In this document: one piece after another, positions 8,006-17,340 of the stretch | Position numbering within the stretch: the first letter of the stretch is position 1 | Layout: every line of letters begins with the position of its first letter | Source: CAMDPA01 sp965223035 | GTDB taxonomy: Bacteria; Pseudomonadota; Alphaproteobacteria; Rhizobiales; Hyphomicrobiaceae | DNA: 64,000 nucleotides | NCBI GenBank assembly: GCA_965223035.1 | Contig: OZ244980.1 | Location: forward strand, 5,642,001 to 5,706,000 | Reading direction: 5' to 3' | The notes under the pieces: model-generated | The model's input: only the letters and a program-made list of their open reading frames with translations | The model's database searches: none | What the model was told of the DNA's origin: nothing | Program-made: the position numbers and the translations under genes

Positions 8006-8875
8006 ATGAGCAACTTGCGATATGAAGCGCCTGATACCATCGACGCGGCCGTCGCCTTGCTGGCGGCGGCGGACGGCGAAACCCGAATCCTGTCCGGTGG
8101 CACCGACGTGCTCGTTCAGATGCATTCCGACGTGATCGAGCCGAGCTTGCTCGTCGACGTGAAAAAGCTGGCAGAGCTAAACGGCATTACGCGAGAGGCC
8201 GGCGGTTTCCGATTTGGTGCCGCGGTGACCGCCTTGCAGCTGTGCGATCACGCCGAGTTCGCGAAGACCTGGCCCGGCATCATCGATGGCGCGAAGTTAA
8301 TCGGCTCCACACAGATCAAAGGTCGTGCCACGCTGGCCGGGAATCTGTGCAATGGCTCGCCGGCGGCGGACAGCGTGCCACCGATGATCGCCGCCAACGC
8401 AACGGCACGGATCGTTGGACCCAACGGCCGCCGCGACGCGCCGGTCGATGACATCGTCATTGGCCCTGGCAAGACGTCGCTCACCAAGGGCGAGATCATC
8501 ACCTCCTTCGGGTTGCCAGATCGGCCTGCCAACGCCGCTGACGCCTATCAACGGTTCACCCCGCGCACCGAGATGGACATCGCGGTGGTCGGCGTGGCGG
8601 TCAATCTGGCCGTCGACGCCAACGGCACATGCACCGCGGCCCGGATGGCGCTCGGCGCGGTGGCGGAGCGGCCACTGCTGGTCGCCGAGGCGGCCGACGC
8701 TTTGGTTGGCCGAAAGATCGACGACAGCGCGCTCGATGCCCTGGCGGAAGCCGCACGCGCCGCATGCCGGCCGATCGACGACAAACGGGGAACCAAGGAA
8801 TTCCGCATCAAAGTGGCCGGCGTGCTGGCGCAGCGGGTGGCTCGGTTAGCGCTGCAGCGGACGAGGAACGGGTAA
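8006..8875 (+). CDS. Molybdenum hydroxylase FAD-binding subunit (CoxM-like)
   Basis: The product is 289 residues, the usual size for the medium subunit of xanthine-dehydrogenase/CO-dehydrogenase-type hydroxylases. FAD-binding motifs are ILSGGTDVLVQMHSD near residue 30 and TLAGNLCNGSPAADSVPP near residue 105. The CO_deh_flav_C domain occupies roughly the last 110 residues. MSNLRYEAPDTIDAAVALL is the conserved family start; an in-frame ATG at 7994 adds four residues. The stop overlaps the next start (TAATG), so the subunits are translationally coupled. It passes electrons from the 2Fe-2S subunit to FAD. The acceptor and substrate are not deducible. Confidence 0.9.
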   Translation: MSNLRYEAPDTIDAAVALLAAADGETRILSGGTDVLVQMHSDVIEPSLLVDVKKLAELNGITREAGGFRFGAAVTALQLCDHAEFAKTWPGIIDGAKLIGSTQIKGRATLAGNLCNGSPAADSVPPMIAANATARIVGPNGRRDAPVDDIVIGPGKTSLTKGEIITSFGLPDRPANAADAYQRFTPRTEMDIAVVGVAVNLAVDANGTCTAARMALGAVAERPLLVAEAADALVGRKIDDSALDALAEAARAACRPIDDKRGTKEFRIKVAGVLAQRVARLALQRTRNG

Positions 8876-9351
8876 TGGCGAAATATCATGTGACTGCGAC
8901 GATCAACGGCGATGAGGTCGAGTATTTGTGCGAGCCAACTCAATCCCTGTTGGATGTCTTGCGCGATGAGCTGGAGCTAACCGGAACCAAAGAGGGGTGC
9001 GCCACGGGTGATTGCGGCGCCTGCTCGGTCACCGTTGACGGTGTGCTGGTTTGCGCTTGCCTGGTGTTGGGCGCGGAGGTGACGGGCAAGACGATCAATA
9101 CGATCGAGGGCATGGCCCGGGGCGATCAGCTACATCCCCTGCAGCAAAAGTTCATCGATCATGTGGCGCTGCAGTGTGGCATATGCACGCCCGGCCTGCT
9201 GATCGCCGCGCGCAGCCTGCTGGCGCGCAATCCCGACCCCTCCGAGGAGGAGGTCCGCTATTGGCTAGCCGGCAACCTGTGTCGGTGCACCGGCTATCAG
9301 AATATCGTCGATGCGGTGATCGATGCCGCCAAAGAGTTGAGAGGAGCTTGA
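8875..9351 (+). CDS. Molybdenum hydroxylase 2Fe-2S subunit (CoxS-like)
   Basis: This 158-residue protein carries both cluster motifs of the small subunit. The plant-ferredoxin-type cluster is EGCATGDCGACSVTVDG (about residues 40-56) with a further Cys in VLVCACLV. The helical-domain cluster is QCGICTPGLL (about 100) plus NLCRCTGYQNI (about 138). The start overlaps the upstream stop by one base, and the molybdenum subunit begins 3 bp after its stop codon. It relays electrons from the molybdopterin site to FAD. Confidence 0.95.
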   Translation: MAKYHVTATINGDEVEYLCEPTQSLLDVLRDELELTGTKEGCATGDCGACSVTVDGVLVCACLVLGAEVTGKTINTIEGMARGDQLHPLQQKFIDHVALQCGICTPGLLIAARSLLARNPDPSEEEVRYWLAGNLCRCTGYQNIVDAVIDAAKELRGA

Positions 9352-9354
9352 GCC

Positions 9355-11679
9355 ATGGGCAGGGCACCGACGCCATTTGGAACCGCGATCAAATACGAAG
9401 ACAAAGAGCTCAAGGTGGTCGGCGGCAATCCGGCCCAACGACCTGACGCCGTCGACAAAGTGACCGGCCGCGCGCGCTACGCCGCGGATCTCAATCTGCC
9501 CGGCCAATTGATCGGCAAGGTCCTGCGGTCCCCGCATGCACACGCCAAGATCTTGGCGATCGATACTTCAGCGGCCGAACGCCTACCGGGGGTCAAAGCG
9601 GTGGTGACGCGGGACGACTTCCCTGAAATGGAGGTCGAATATGCCGCCTCGGGCGAACTGATGGTCAATTACAAGGACGTCACGCGCAACATGATGGCGC
9701 GTGAGAAAGTGCTGTACGACGGCCATCCGGTTGCGGCCGTTGCGGCGACGTCGGAATCGGTGGCCAAGGCGGCTTTGAAGCTGATCAAGGTCGACTACGA
9801 GGTGTTGCCGCACGTGATCGACGTGGTCGAAGCAATGCAGCCGGACGCGCCGATTCTCCACGAGGATCAATTCACCCGTGGGGTCGAGCCGAAGCCGACC
9901 AAGCCCTCCAACACGGCGCTGCGTATGACCAGCAAGCTGGGCGACGTCGAGCAAGGGTTCCAACGAGCCGACGTCATCATCGAGCATGAGTTCAACACCA
10001 AGCCAACCCACCAGGGCTACATTGAGCCGCAGGCCTCGCTCGCCAACTACACCGACGGCGGCGTGGCCGAAGTTTGGACCGGAACGCAAGGCCATTTCGT
10101 GGTGCGCGCGCAAGTCGCCAAACTGCTGAAGATGGAGGTGTCCAAGGTCAAGGTCACACCGGCCGAGCTGGGGGGCGGCTTCGGCGGCAAGAACAATGTC
10201 TATCTGGAACCACTCGCGGTCCAGCTGTCGCGCAAGGCGCGCCGACCGGTCAAAATGGTGATGACCCGCGACGAGGTGTTCCGTTCCACCGGCCCCACCT
10301 CCGGGACTAACGTGAAGGTGAAGATCGGCGCCACCAGGGACGGCAAGATCACCGCCGCACAGGCCGAGTTGAACTATCAGGCCGGTGCGTTCGCCGGCTC
10401 CTCGCTGACGTTGGCGGCGATTACCGTTTTTACCCGCTATGATTTGGAGAACGTCCTGGTTGTCGGCCACGACGTCGTCAGCAATCGCCCAAAGGTGGCC
10501 GCCTATCGCGCGCCGGGCGCGCCGATGATCGCGTTCGGCGTCGAGTGCGTGATCGATGAGCTGGCCGAGAAGCTCGAAATCGACCCAATCGAGTTCCGCT
10601 TGCGCAATGCCGCCAAGGAGGGCACCCAGACCCACTTTGGGCCGAAGCTCGGGCCGATCGGGTACATCCAAACGTTGGAGCGGGCCAAGGCCCATCCGCA
10701 TCTGCAAGAAAAGCTCGGTCCAAACCAGGGGCGCGGCATTGCGACCGGCTTCTGGTTCACGCTCGGTATGGAGACCTCAGCGACGATCAATATCAACGAG
10801 GATGGAACCGCCTCATTGATTTATGGCACCGTCGATGTCACCGGCGGCTCGCGGGCGGCCTATGCGATGATCGTGGCTGAAGAATTGGGGATCCCCTACG
10901 AGCAGGTGCGCGCGATCCCCAGCGACACCAGCGTGCTTGGGTTCAACTTCATGACCGCCGGCAGCCGCGGTACGGCTTCCGGCAGCATGGCGGCCGTCAA
11001 GGCAACGCGTGATGCCATTACGCGCATGTGCACCGTCGCCGCGCGCAAATGGCAGATCGAGCCGGATCAAGTGGTGTGGGAGAACGGCCATGCCCGCCCG
11101 GCCGGCGCCAACGTCGGTGATTTCGAGCCGATGTCGGTGGCCCAGATCGCGCGCGAAGCGGCGTGGTTCGGTGGCACCATCGCGGGACACGCCGAGATCA
11201 ATGTGGTCAATCAGGGGCCGGGCTTCGGCACCCACATCGTCGATGTGGAGGTTGATCGCGCCACCGGCTTGGTCAACATTTTGCGATACACCATCATTCA
11301 GGATGCCGGCAAAGCCGTGTTCCCAGAGTTCGTGCGCGGGCAGTGGCACGGCGGCGCGGTGCAGGGCATCGGCATGGCGCTCAATGAAGAGTACATTTAT
11401 GACGATAAGGGCATCTTGACCAACCCGGGTTTCCTCGATTACCGCGTGCCCGTCGCGTCCGATGTGCCGGCGATCAACACCGAGATCGTGGAGGTCCCGA
11501 ACCCCAATCATCCCTACGGCGTACGCGGCATCGGCGAGGTGCCGATCATCCCGCCGATGGCCGCCATCGCTAATGCGATCTATCACGCGGTCGGCGTGCG
11601 TATCCGAGAACAACCGATGTCGCCGCCGCGTGTCCTCAAGGCGCTTGATACATCTGAGCCGCGGCTCGCCGCTGAGTAG
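9355..11679 (+). CDS. Molybdenum hydroxylase molybdopterin-binding subunit (CoxL/XdhB-like)
   Basis: The 774-residue catalytic subunit has the short a/b hammerhead domain (residues about 20-130) and two molybdopterin-binding domains. Visible motifs are GGGFGGKNNVYLEPLA (near 275), AAYRAPGAPM (near 382), GGAVQGIGMALNEEY (near 665) and the C-terminal GVRGIGEVPIIPPMAAI, whose Glu matches the catalytic base of the family. The active-site loop is not the AYXCSFR loop of form I CO dehydrogenase, so CO oxidation is unlikely. Hydroxylation of an aromatic N-heterocycle, aldehyde or aromatic acyl-CoA is possible, but the substrate is open. A GAGAGGAG ribosome site precedes the ATG. It is the last gene of a three-gene operon. 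Confidence 0.93.
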   Translation: MGRAPTPFGTAIKYEDKELKVVGGNPAQRPDAVDKVTGRARYAADLNLPGQLIGKVLRSPHAHAKILAIDTSAAERLPGVKAVVTRDDFPEMEVEYAASGELMVNYKDVTRNMMAREKVLYDGHPVAAVAATSESVAKAALKLIKVDYEVLPHVIDVVEAMQPDAPILHEDQFTRGVEPKPTKPSNTALRMTSKLGDVEQGFQRADVIIEHEFNTKPTHQGYIEPQASLANYTDGGVAEVWTGTQGHFVVRAQVAKLLKMEVSKVKVTPAELGGGFGGKNNVYLEPLAVQLSRKARRPVKMVMTRDEVFRSTGPTSGTNVKVKIGATRDGKITAAQAELNYQAGAFAGSSLTLAAITVFTRYDLENVLVVGHDVVSNRPKVAAYRAPGAPMIAFGVECVIDELAEKLEIDPIEFRLRNAAKEGTQTHFGPKLGPIGYIQTLERAKAHPHLQEKLGPNQGRGIATGFWFTLGMETSATININEDGTASLIYGTVDVTGGSRAAYAMIVAEELGIPYEQVRAIPSDTSVLGFNFMTAGSRGTASGSMAAVKATRDAITRMCTVAARKWQIEPDQVVWENGHARPAGANVGDFEPMSVAQIAREAAWFGGTIAGHAEINVVNQGPGFGTHIVDVEVDRATGLVNILRYTIIQDAGKAVFPEFVRGQWHGGAVQGIGMALNEEYIYDDKGILTNPGFLDYRVPVASDVPAINTEIVEVPNPNHPYGVRGIGEVPIIPPMAAIANAIYHAVGVRIREQPMSPPRVLKALDTSEPRLAAE

Positions 11680-11921
11680 GCAGCGGCAGCGTTCGCCCGC
11701 GCGCAGTTCGCCAACCCAACCCGCTTTAAATCGGCGTCGTGCCCAGCCCGGTTTAACGCGGAAACTCGTATGATCGTTAACCGACGATCAGCTTTGCGCG
11801 CTAACGCGAAGAGGGATTGCGATCCCGCGTCGAAGGGCGAGGATCAGGCCCTACCACACGTTGGTGTCGTCAACGCTGCCTTCGACGTCGACGTCACCTC
11901 AGCCATCCGAGACCCGGGCCC
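11680..11921. other. Intergenic, nothing recognised
   Basis: This gap follows the molybdenum hydroxylase operon and precedes the FadH-like gene. No gene is seen. It probably holds the promoter of the downstream gene. Confidence 0.35.
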
Positions 11922-13922
11922 ATGAGCGACTTGAAGCAGCATTTTCCTCACCTGTTCTCTTCGATCGCCGTCGGCGTCCACACGTTGCCGAACCGCGTCT
12001 TGATGGGCTCGATGCACACCAATCTCGAAGAACAGGGTGCGAACGGGCTGTCGCGACTCGCGGCGTTTTACGCGGAACGGGCGCGCGGCGGGTGCGGACT
12101 GATCGTCACCGGCGGCTTCGCCCCCAACGCCGAAGGTCGGATGGGCGGCAGCGGAGGCTTTCTGGTCGATGAGGATGCTGACACGCATCAGGTCGTGCCG
12201 CGGGCCGTGCACGACGAAGGCAGCCGCATTCTGCTGCAATTGCTGCACGCTGGCCGCTATGGCTATCACACCGACATCGTCGCTCCGTCCGCCTTGAAGG
12301 CGCCGATTAACAAGAACGTGCCGCGGGAATTGAGCGAACAGGACATTGTTCGCACCATCTCCGATTACGCTCACGCTGCGACTATCGCGCGGGCTGCCGG
12401 TTACGACGGCGTCGAGATTATGGGCTCGGAAGGCTATCTGATCAACGAATTCACCGCGCTGCGCACCAACCATCGACAGGACGCCTGGGGCGGGTCATTC
12501 GATAACCGCAGCCGATTTCCACTGGAGGTCATTCGCGCCGTGCGGGCTGCAACCGCGCCCGACTTTATCATCATGTATCGGATTTCGGTGCTCGACATCG
12601 TCGATGGCGGAAGTCCGCTGGAGGAGGTGGTTGCGCTTGCCCAGGCGGCGGAGGCTGCCGGTGCCGACATCATCAATTCCGGCATCGGTTGGCACGAAGC
12701 GCCGATCCCAACCATAACCCAGGCTGTGCCACGCGGTGGCTGGAGCTGGGCAACGGCGCGATTGTCGAACGCGGTCGATGTCCCGTTGGTCGGCACCAAC
12801 CGGATCAATACGCCTGAAATCGCCGAGCGCATCATCGCCGCCGGCGAGGCCGACATGGTTTCGATGGCGCGGCCGTTTCTCGCCGATCCGGAATTTATTT
12901 CCAAAGCTCGGCGCGGGCAGTCCCATCTCATCAATACCTGCATTGCCTGTAACCAGGCCTGCCTCGATCACTACTTTACCGGCAAACAGGCGACCTGCCT
13001 GGTCAACCCCCGGGCAGGGCGGGAGACGGAATTCAGCTGGACCAAGACAGCCGCGCCGAAACGGGTGGCCATCGTCGGTGCCGGCGTGGCCGGTCTTGCG
13101 TGCGCGAGCGTCGCCGCCGAGCGCGGCCATAGGGTCACGCTGTTTGAAGCCGAACACAGCATTGGCGGCCAATTCCGCTTAGCACGCAACATTCCAGGCA
13201 AGCAGGAGTTTGACGAGACGCTGAGATACTTTCGGGCGCAAATCGATACCTTGAACATCGAATTGCGGCTTGGCGCGCAACCGGGTCCACAGTCGCTTGG
13301 TGGCTATGACGCCGTCGTCATCGCCACTGGAGTCGCCCCTCGCCGGCCGAGTATCGATGGGGTGGATCACGCCATGGTCATGACCTACGAGGACTTGCTC
13401 GCCGGCCGGCGCCAGCCCGGACCTCGAGTCGTGATCGTCGGCGCCGGCGGTATTGGCGTCGATGTCGCGCTTTATTTGGTCGAACGCGGTCACGCGGCGC
13501 ACCTTGATGTGGAGGCCTTTCGCGACACGTGGGGGATTGGACGCCCGGCGCAGCCGGCTGCGCCCGCGCATCAGGTGACATTGGTCCAGCGCTCGCAAGG
13601 CCGGATGGGAGCCGGGCCGGGCAAGACCACCGGCTGGGTCCATCGCATGGCGCTGTTACGTGCCAACGTCGAGATGATTGCCGGCGCCAGCTACCGAAAG
13701 ATCGACGACGACGGCCTTCACATTACGACGGCGGCGGGCGCGCGAACCATTGCCTGCGACAGCATCGTCATGTGCGCCGGACAGACCTCGGTGACAGATC
13801 TCGCCGATGCGTTGGCGCGACAAGGTCGAACACCGGCCGTCATCGGCGGCGCCAAGCTGGCGGGCCAGCTGGACGCGCAGCGCGCGATCGAAGAAGGCGT
13901 CCGGGCGGCGGCGGCGCTGTGA
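11922..13922 (+). CDS. 2,4-dienoyl-CoA reductase-type NADH:flavin oxidoreductase
   Basis: At 666 residues it is close to E. coli FadH (672). Residues 1-360 form the FMN-binding old-yellow-enzyme barrel (LLQLLHAGRYGY near 100, AGYDGVEIMGSEGYLINEF near 170). A 4Fe-4S site follows, with CIACNQAC and a fourth Cys 12 residues on (about residues 335-355). A dinucleotide domain then begins VAIVGAGVAGLACASVAAER, and a second Rossmann segment VVIVGAGGIGVDVALYL. FadH removes double bonds from dienoyl-CoA during unsaturated fatty-acid oxidation; related enzymes reduce other enones, so the true substrate is uncertain. The ATG at 11922 gives the usual N-terminus. It stands alone. Confidence 0.85.
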   Translation: MSDLKQHFPHLFSSIAVGVHTLPNRVLMGSMHTNLEEQGANGLSRLAAFYAERARGGCGLIVTGGFAPNAEGRMGGSGGFLVDEDADTHQVVPRAVHDEGSRILLQLLHAGRYGYHTDIVAPSALKAPINKNVPRELSEQDIVRTISDYAHAATIARAAGYDGVEIMGSEGYLINEFTALRTNHRQDAWGGSFDNRSRFPLEVIRAVRAATAPDFIIMYRISVLDIVDGGSPLEEVVALAQAAEAAGADIINSGIGWHEAPIPTITQAVPRGGWSWATARLSNAVDVPLVGTNRINTPEIAERIIAAGEADMVSMARPFLADPEFISKARRGQSHLINTCIACNQACLDHYFTGKQATCLVNPRAGRETEFSWTKTAAPKRVAIVGAGVAGLACASVAAERGHRVTLFEAEHSIGGQFRLARNIPGKQEFDETLRYFRAQIDTLNIELRLGAQPGPQSLGGYDAVVIATGVAPRRPSIDGVDHAMVMTYEDLLAGRRQPGPRVVIVGAGGIGVDVALYLVERGHAAHLDVEAFRDTWGIGRPAQPAAPAHQVTLVQRSQGRMGAGPGKTTGWVHRMALLRANVEMIAGASYRKIDDDGLHITTAAGARTIACDSIVMCAGQTSVTDLADALARQGRTPAVIGGAKLAGQLDAQRAIEEGVRAAAAL

Positions 13923-14322
13923 ACAAGCGCGCAGCTTGGCTAGCCCGGCGCGGTTGAAACCAATGTGCGAGGCAATCCCTATTCAATCTACGCAGTGCGC
14001 TGGACCGGCATTTACTTTGAGCACGACTCTCCTTAAGCTTTCGAAACTGCGTTGCGTCTAAGCGCTTTTCAAACGGCAAACGCGCAGGTTGACTGTGTAG
14101 ATTTTTTGACAATGCAAGGATCCGCACCGCAGCTCAATTGTGAGCCGATTTCAAGTCCGCGGCTTTAGGCCTCCGCTGCCCTTGTTGTTCCCGTCGCGGT
14201 CACGCGCAGTTTCATGTTGAACGTTCCGGGTCTGTACTTGCTCTATTGCGCGCGTGCCCCTTCGCGCGAGCGGCATCCCGTACCCATCGCGTCACCTTCG
14301 GCTGAATCGGAGCCAGCCCAAA
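13923..14322. other. Intergenic, nothing recognised
   Basis: These 400 bases between the FadH-like gene and the membrane-protein gene show no supported gene, repeat or structured element. Confidence 0.4.
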
Positions 14323-15897
14323 ATGACGAACCGATGGCCACAAAGACAATGGGTGTTATTTGGATTCTTTGTGTTGTGGCTGACGCTGGCGGGCGCCCAA
14401 CTTTATTATCACGAGGTATGGCGCGATGAGGTGAGGGCCCTCTCTTTGGCGCTTGCGCCTTCGAGCCTGTTTCAGCTCATCACCAGTCCGCCGCGCGATG
14501 GACACCCACTGCTATGGTTCGTCCTGTTGAGGGTCGGCTATGACCTGTTGCAATCGCCGCTGGTCCTGCCGCTTCTGAACTTCACGTTCGCAGCCGCCGC
14601 CGTCGCCGTGTTTTTGCGGTTCGCGCCGTTCAAGCCGTTGTTGACCGGACTGTTCATTTTCGCACCGGTCATGGCCACCGATTATCCGGTTTTCGCGCGA
14701 AACTATAGTATCTCCATATTGCTGATGTTCGTGTTTGTCGTCCTCTACAAGGATCGCCGTCGCCCGTTTCTGTGCGCGCTCACGTTGTTCCTTCTGGCGA
14801 ATACAAACGTCCACTCCATGCTGTTGGCCGGCCTGTTTGCAATGATTTGGGCGTTCGACTGGTTTACAGATATCAGGGCCGGTCGCCCCTGTGAAAGCCG
14901 TTTGACCATGGCCTGCGCCTTCAGCATCGTCGCGTGTGGCGCGCTGCTCTGCCTTTTCGCGATCTATCCGCCAACCGACGCAAAACAGGCATTGGAACAT
15001 ACATACTATGATGCCAGTCGATGGTCTCTCGCGCTCCGAGCGCTACTGTTGCCTGGTATCTTCTTCGTGCGCTTGGTGGTGGGACAGTTCGAGAACTTTA
15101 CAGCCTTTAGCCTGGCTGCTGGGGTTCTCACGCCGCTGCTGGTCGTCATGGTGTACGGCTTGAAGCGGCGGACCGGCTTGTTAATCGCGGCGCTCGCGGC
15201 CATTTGGGGGATGGCGCTTTTTTTCGCTCAACTTTATCCGGGGGCGATGCGGCACGTCGGCTTGGTCTTGACGTTTCTTATTTGTCTTTATTGGATTGCC
15301 GAGGATCGACCCAACGAAGCTTACCTTCATGATGCGGCCCGACAGTTGGCACTCAACCGGGTCCTGGTTGGCTTTTTTGCCGCGCTAGCCCTATTGACGG
15401 CAGTGCGTGCCTATAACGAGATCACCCGCCCCTACAGTATGAGCCTCGCGCTTGCCGAACTCGTGAGACAGACTCCCGACCTCAAGGACGCCATCATCAT
15501 GGCCGAGCCGGGGTATCTGCTTGAACCTGTGCCGTACTATATACCGAATGATACCTATATTCCCCGCGAGAGGAAATTTGGTAGAGCATTTCTTCATCAT
15601 AGCGGCTACGTCCGGCACTTGCGGTTGGATGATCTTCACCGGCAAGCCGTTGCGCTCAGGAAGCTGCACAAGCGGCCGATCTTGATCCTTCTTCAGAGCC
15701 GCCTGAAGCCAAGTGGCGAGATGACGGTGGTGCCGGTGGATTTTGGCCTAACCTTCCACTATGCACGGGCCGAGGTTGATGCCTTTAAAGCCGACGCGCG
15801 CTTGGTCGCCTCATTGAGAGGTTCGATCGGTGATGAAGAGTATGATGTTTATCTCATTGCAGCAGAACCCGATGGCCAGCAGTTTACCAGCAAATGA
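14323..15897 (+). CDS. Polytopic membrane protein, GT-C/GT39-like
   Basis: The product is 524 residues with about ten hydrophobic segments (for example WVLFGFFVLWLTLAGAQLYY at 10-29). The first periplasmic loop contains YYHEVWRDEVRALSLALA, an acidic motif in the position of the catalytic Asp/Glu of GT-C glycosyltransferases, followed by DGHPLLWFVLLR, reminiscent of the PMT_2 family. The C-terminal 130 residues are soluble. A lipid-linked sugar transferase acting on the outer face is likely, but donor and acceptor are unknown. The ATG at 14323 has GGAGCC upstream; a GTG at 14254 is less likely. The G+C is somewhat lower than in neighbours, with no obvious operon partner. Confidence 0.65.
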   Translation: MTNRWPQRQWVLFGFFVLWLTLAGAQLYYHEVWRDEVRALSLALAPSSLFQLITSPPRDGHPLLWFVLLRVGYDLLQSPLVLPLLNFTFAAAAVAVFLRFAPFKPLLTGLFIFAPVMATDYPVFARNYSISILLMFVFVVLYKDRRRPFLCALTLFLLANTNVHSMLLAGLFAMIWAFDWFTDIRAGRPCESRLTMACAFSIVACGALLCLFAIYPPTDAKQALEHTYYDASRWSLALRALLLPGIFFVRLVVGQFENFTAFSLAAGVLTPLLVVMVYGLKRRTGLLIAALAAIWGMALFFAQLYPGAMRHVGLVLTFLICLYWIAEDRPNEAYLHDAARQLALNRVLVGFFAALALLTAVRAYNEITRPYSMSLALAELVRQTPDLKDAIIMAEPGYLLEPVPYYIPNDTYIPRERKFGRAFLHHSGYVRHLRLDDLHRQAVALRKLHKRPILILLQSRLKPSGEMTVVPVDFGLTFHYARAEVDAFKADARLVASLRGSIGDEEYDVYLIAAEPDGQQFTSK

Positions 15898-16019
15898 CGG
15901 CATATGAGCGGCTGTGCCTCATCATTTCCTCCTTTGGCGGCTTCGATGATTTCCGCCTAAGTTGGAAAAGAATTAATGTCGGATGCCCTGCGCGCGCCCC
16001 GTCAGGCTCAGCCGAGCCG

Positions 16020-17327
16020 CTATTCGCGATTGTCGGCGAAGCGCGGCGCCTTGACGGAGTTGGCGAACTGTTTGGCCAAGGTTCCGGTCTCTAGCACGAC
16101 GACCGTTGGCGCAAGCTCAAACGTGCGTTTCGTTCGCGCGGTTATGGCCTCGACCGCGGCTTCTGATGACACCCCGCGACGCAGCTCCACGGCCAGCTGG
16201 AACACATCCAATCCGCTCGGGTCGGTTGTCACCTCGACCTTGAAATCATTGACCTGGGGATCGGCGAACATGAAGTCTTCGAATTCACCATGGTTGATGT
16301 TGATGCCGCGCACCTTGAAAAAACCGGCGGTTCGGTGGGCGTGGCGGACGACCGGAAACACGGAAAATGGCGTATCGCTTTCACCCTCTTCCTTGTAGAC
16401 CACGATATCCCCGGAATCCCACCGTAAGAATGGCGCCGCATTGTTGGAGAATAATGAGGTTGCCACCAGGCGGCCGGGCGTACCCTCAAGAACCGGTTGC
16501 CAGGTGTCCGGATCAAGCACCTCGATCAACGCGAGGTCCGTCCAAATGTGGAAGCCGTCCCGGGCCGGACCCTCGGCCCCCATCATGCTGATCTCCGTCA
16601 TGCCGAAGCAGTCATACAGCTTGGCCTGCCACTCCCGCTCCATTTTCGCCCGCTTGGCCGCCGACAAGGCCTCGGCCGTGCACATCACGGTACGGATCGG
16701 TAGCGCGGCGAGATCGATGCCTTCTGCCTGCGCCAGATTGGCGAGGTGGAGCCCGAAGCTCGACATGCCCATCCACAAAGTCGGCTTCAGCATTTGCAGC
16801 AAATCGAGCTGCATATTCGACGGCAAGGCGGTGCCGGCACCGGCCCACACCACACCCATGCCCTTTAACTCGGCGGCGCGGGCCCACATATGGCCGGCCG
16901 GATGGATGCCGAGTGGAAATGATACGTGTACGCGCTCGCCCGCCGCAACGCCTGCGCATTCAAAGGTGCGCGTGAAGCCCACCATGTTGTAGGCGATGTC
17001 CTCGGCGGTTTTGGGATAGAACAGCGGTCGGCCGGTGCTTCCGCCCGAGCGCCAGTATTCGCAGATGTGTTCCGGGCGCACCGTGCAGAAGTCGCGGTAG
17101 AACGCCTCGGTACTCAGCGCCCGCAACTGGTCTTTGTCGAGGATCGGGATCTTGCGCCACTCGTGGGGATCATCGAGCTTGGCTGAGTTCACATGCGCCA
17201 GACGGTCCTTCCAAAACGGTGAGCGCCGCGCTCGTTCCACGGCCACCACCTTGCGTTCGCGCTGCAGCGCCTCCAATTCGGTCCGGCTGCCGGGCACACC
17301 TAACGGTAGCTTGGCATAGATCGACAT
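16020..17327 (-). CDS. Phenylacetate-CoA ligase (PaaK)-like enzyme
   Basis: This 435-residue adenylate-forming protein matches the PaaK branch. The N-terminal part (LEALQRERKVVAVERARRS) leads to the phosphate-binding loop YWRSGGSTGRPLFYPKT (about residues 95-112), then YDCFGMTEISMMGAEGP (about 255-270) and the hinge/C-terminal AMP-binding domain (FFKVRGININHGEFEDFMF). It activates a carboxylic acid, probably aromatic, to its CoA thioester via an acyl-AMP. The ATG at 17327 lies 13 bp after the stop of the upstream Fe-S gene and follows GAGGCTCGCCC, so it is the last gene of a three-gene operon. The substrate is unknown. Confidence 0.8.
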   Translation of the reverse strand: MSIYAKLPLGVPGSRTELEALQRERKVVAVERARRSPFWKDRLAHVNSAKLDDPHEWRKIPILDKDQLRALSTEAFYRDFCTVRPEHICEYWRSGGSTGRPLFYPKTAEDIAYNMVGFTRTFECAGVAAGERVHVSFPLGIHPAGHMWARAAELKGMGVVWAGAGTALPSNMQLDLLQMLKPTLWMGMSSFGLHLANLAQAEGIDLAALPIRTVMCTAEALSAAKRAKMEREWQAKLYDCFGMTEISMMGAEGPARDGFHIWTDLALIEVLDPDTWQPVLEGTPGRLVATSLFSNNAAPFLRWDSGDIVVYKEEGESDTPFSVFPVVRHAHRTAGFFKVRGININHGEFEDFMFADPQVNDFKVEVTTDPSGLDVFQLAVELRRGVSSEAAVEAITARTKRTFELAPTVVVLETGTLAKQFANSVKAPRFADNRE

Positions 17328-17340
17328 GGGCGAGCCTCTA

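Noticed and set aside
9583..10707. 374-codon minus-strand frame
   Set aside because: It lies inside the molybdopterin subunit gene, antisense, with atypical composition; a GC-rich shadow.
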